This document shows, in pieces, positions 4,560 through 5,413 of a DNA stretch of 5,413 bases. Both the position numbers and the translations under genes were made by a program. The DNA lies in contig SBBV01000483.1 in NCBI GenBank assembly GCA_005240015.1, positions 1 to 5,413 of the forward strand, read 5' to 3'. Position 1 is the first letter of the stretch. Every line of letters starts with the position of its first letter. Below the pieces are notes generated by a model. It was not told the DNA's origin, ran no database searches, and worked only from the letters and a program-made list of their open reading frames with translations. The DNA is from Candidatus Odyssella thessalonicensis. GTDB lineage: Bacteria > Pseudomonadota > Alphaproteobacteria > Bin65.

Positions 4560-5413
4560 ATGACCGCACCGCGCGACTCGAACCGAGTCATCATCTTCGA
4601 CACCACGCTGCGTGACGGCGAGCAATCGCCTGGCGCGGCGATGAACATCGACGAGAAGATCCGCATCGCCCAGGCGCTCGACGAGATGGGCGTGGACGTG
4701 ATTGAAGCCGGCTTCCCGATCTCGTCGCAGGGCGATTTCGAGGCCGTCAGGGCCATCGCCGGCCTCGTCAAGAACGCGCAGGTGGCGGGCCTGTCCCGTG
4801 CCGCCGACCGCGACATCGACCGGGCCTGGGAGGCGCTCCAAGGCGCCAAGCGCCCGCGCATCCACACCTTCATCTCCACCAGCCCGCTGCACATGAAGTA
4901 CAAGCTGCAGATGGGCCCGAATGCCGTGCTCGAGGCGGTGGGGCGCTCGGTCCAGCGCGCGCGCAACTACTGCGAGGACGTCGAGTGGTCGGCCGAGGAC
5001 GGCAGCCGCACCGAGTCGGACTTCCTCTGCCGCTGCGTCGAGAGCGCCATCCACCACGGCGCCCGCACCATCAACATCCCCGACACGGTCGGCTACGCGA
5101 TCCCGGACGAGTTCGCCGAGATCATCCGGATGCTCATGAACCGGGTGCCGAACATCGACAAGGCGATCCTCTCGGTCCATTGCCACAACGACCTCGGATT
5201 GGCGGTCGCCAACTCGCTCGCCGCGATCAAGGCGGGCGCGCGCCAGGTCGAGTGCACGATCAACGGGCTCGGCGAGCGCGCCGGCAACGCGTCGCTCGAA
5301 GAAATCGTGATGGCGCTGAGAACGCGCCAGAACTCGATGCCGTACAAGACCGCAGTGAAGACCGAGCACATCACGCGAGTCTCGCGCCTCGTGTCGAACA
5401 TCACCGGCTTTCC
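4560..5413 (+). CDS. leuA: 2-isopropylmalate synthase, N-terminal part (runs off the right edge)
   Basis: LeuA condenses acetyl-CoA with 2-oxoisovalerate to 2-isopropylmalate, the committed step of leucine biosynthesis, in the cytoplasm. The first 284 codons are present, covering essentially the catalytic TIM barrel. Visible landmarks are [13 protein letters not shown] (13-25) with catalytic R18 and metal ligand D19, [10 protein letters not shown] (44-53), the INIPDTVGY strand (171-179), and [15 protein letters not shown] (205-219) with metal-binding H207 and H209. The [11 protein letters not shown] signature (238-248) contains N243. Alphaproteobacterial LeuA is usually a little over 500 residues, so the linker and the C-terminal leucine-binding regulatory domain lie beyond the window. 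The related homocitrate and citramalate synthases share the fold; the [13 protein letters not shown] and [10 protein letters not shown] wording and the leucine-rich leader favour LeuA. No frame disruption is seen in the part present. Confidence 0.96.
   Translation, partial: MTAPRDSNRVIIFDTTLRDGEQSPGAAMNIDEKIRIAQALDEMGVDVIEAGFPISSQGDFEAVRAIAGLVKNAQVAGLSRAADRDIDRAWEALQGAKRPRIHTFISTSPLHMKYKLQMGPNAVLEAVGRSVQRARNYCEDVEWSAEDGSRTESDFLCRCVESAIHHGARTINIPDTVGYAIPDEFAEIIRMLMNRVPNIDKAILSVHCHNDLGLAVANSLAAIKAGARQVECTINGLGERAGNASLEEIVMALRTRQNSMPYKTAVKTEHITRVSRLVSNITGF

Noticed and set aside
4500..5369. Minus-strand 289-codon ORF opposite leuA
   Set aside because: leuA is unmistakable on the plus strand. 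The antisense ORF is the usual by-product of high GC at third codon positions.

Overview
The window is high-GC DNA with compact genes, strong G/C third-position preference, Shine-Dalgarno-led starts and a Tat-exported protein. This fits an alphaproteobacterium (Rhizobiales- or Rhodospirillales-like). The lineage call is inferred from base composition and gene style, not from a marker gene.

Layout from left to right. Positions 1-176 hold a broken short-chain dehydrogenase/reductase (SDR). Its N-terminal Rossmann start reads on the minus strand from 176, while a middle piece of an SDR reads on the plus strand from 2, and the two meet at a perfect 10-bp palindrome. The simplest reading is an internal inversion, real or assembly-made. 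Divergent from it, behind a recognisable promoter, lies a compact eight-histidine sterol desaturase/fatty acid hydroxylase-like membrane protein (307-801). Next is a 639-residue secreted protein of unknown family (926-2845), with its own extended -10 promoter, a Sec signal peptide and cysteines confined to its two ends. A REP/BIME-like pair of nested palindromes (2878-2954) separates it from a convergent gene (2970-4004, minus) for a fumarylacetoacetate hydrolase (FAH)-family enzyme with a strong twin-arginine signal.

The divergent region 4005-4559 leads rightward into leuA (2-isopropylmalate synthase), which runs off the right edge. This leader carries a leucine-rich short ORF (5 Leu in 16 codons, 3 of them CTT) whose stop codon lies inside the 5' arm of a perfect 10-bp hairpin. 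Competing pairings lie around it. That is the arrangement expected of a leucine-responsive leader-peptide attenuator, and it is the most interesting regulatory signal here.

The genes do not form one pathway. leuA is core leucine biosynthesis. The other genes look like independently transcribed accessory or envelope functions: divergent and convergent orientations, separate promoters and a repeat between them argue against one operon. I see no transposase, CRISPR array, tRNA or rRNA.
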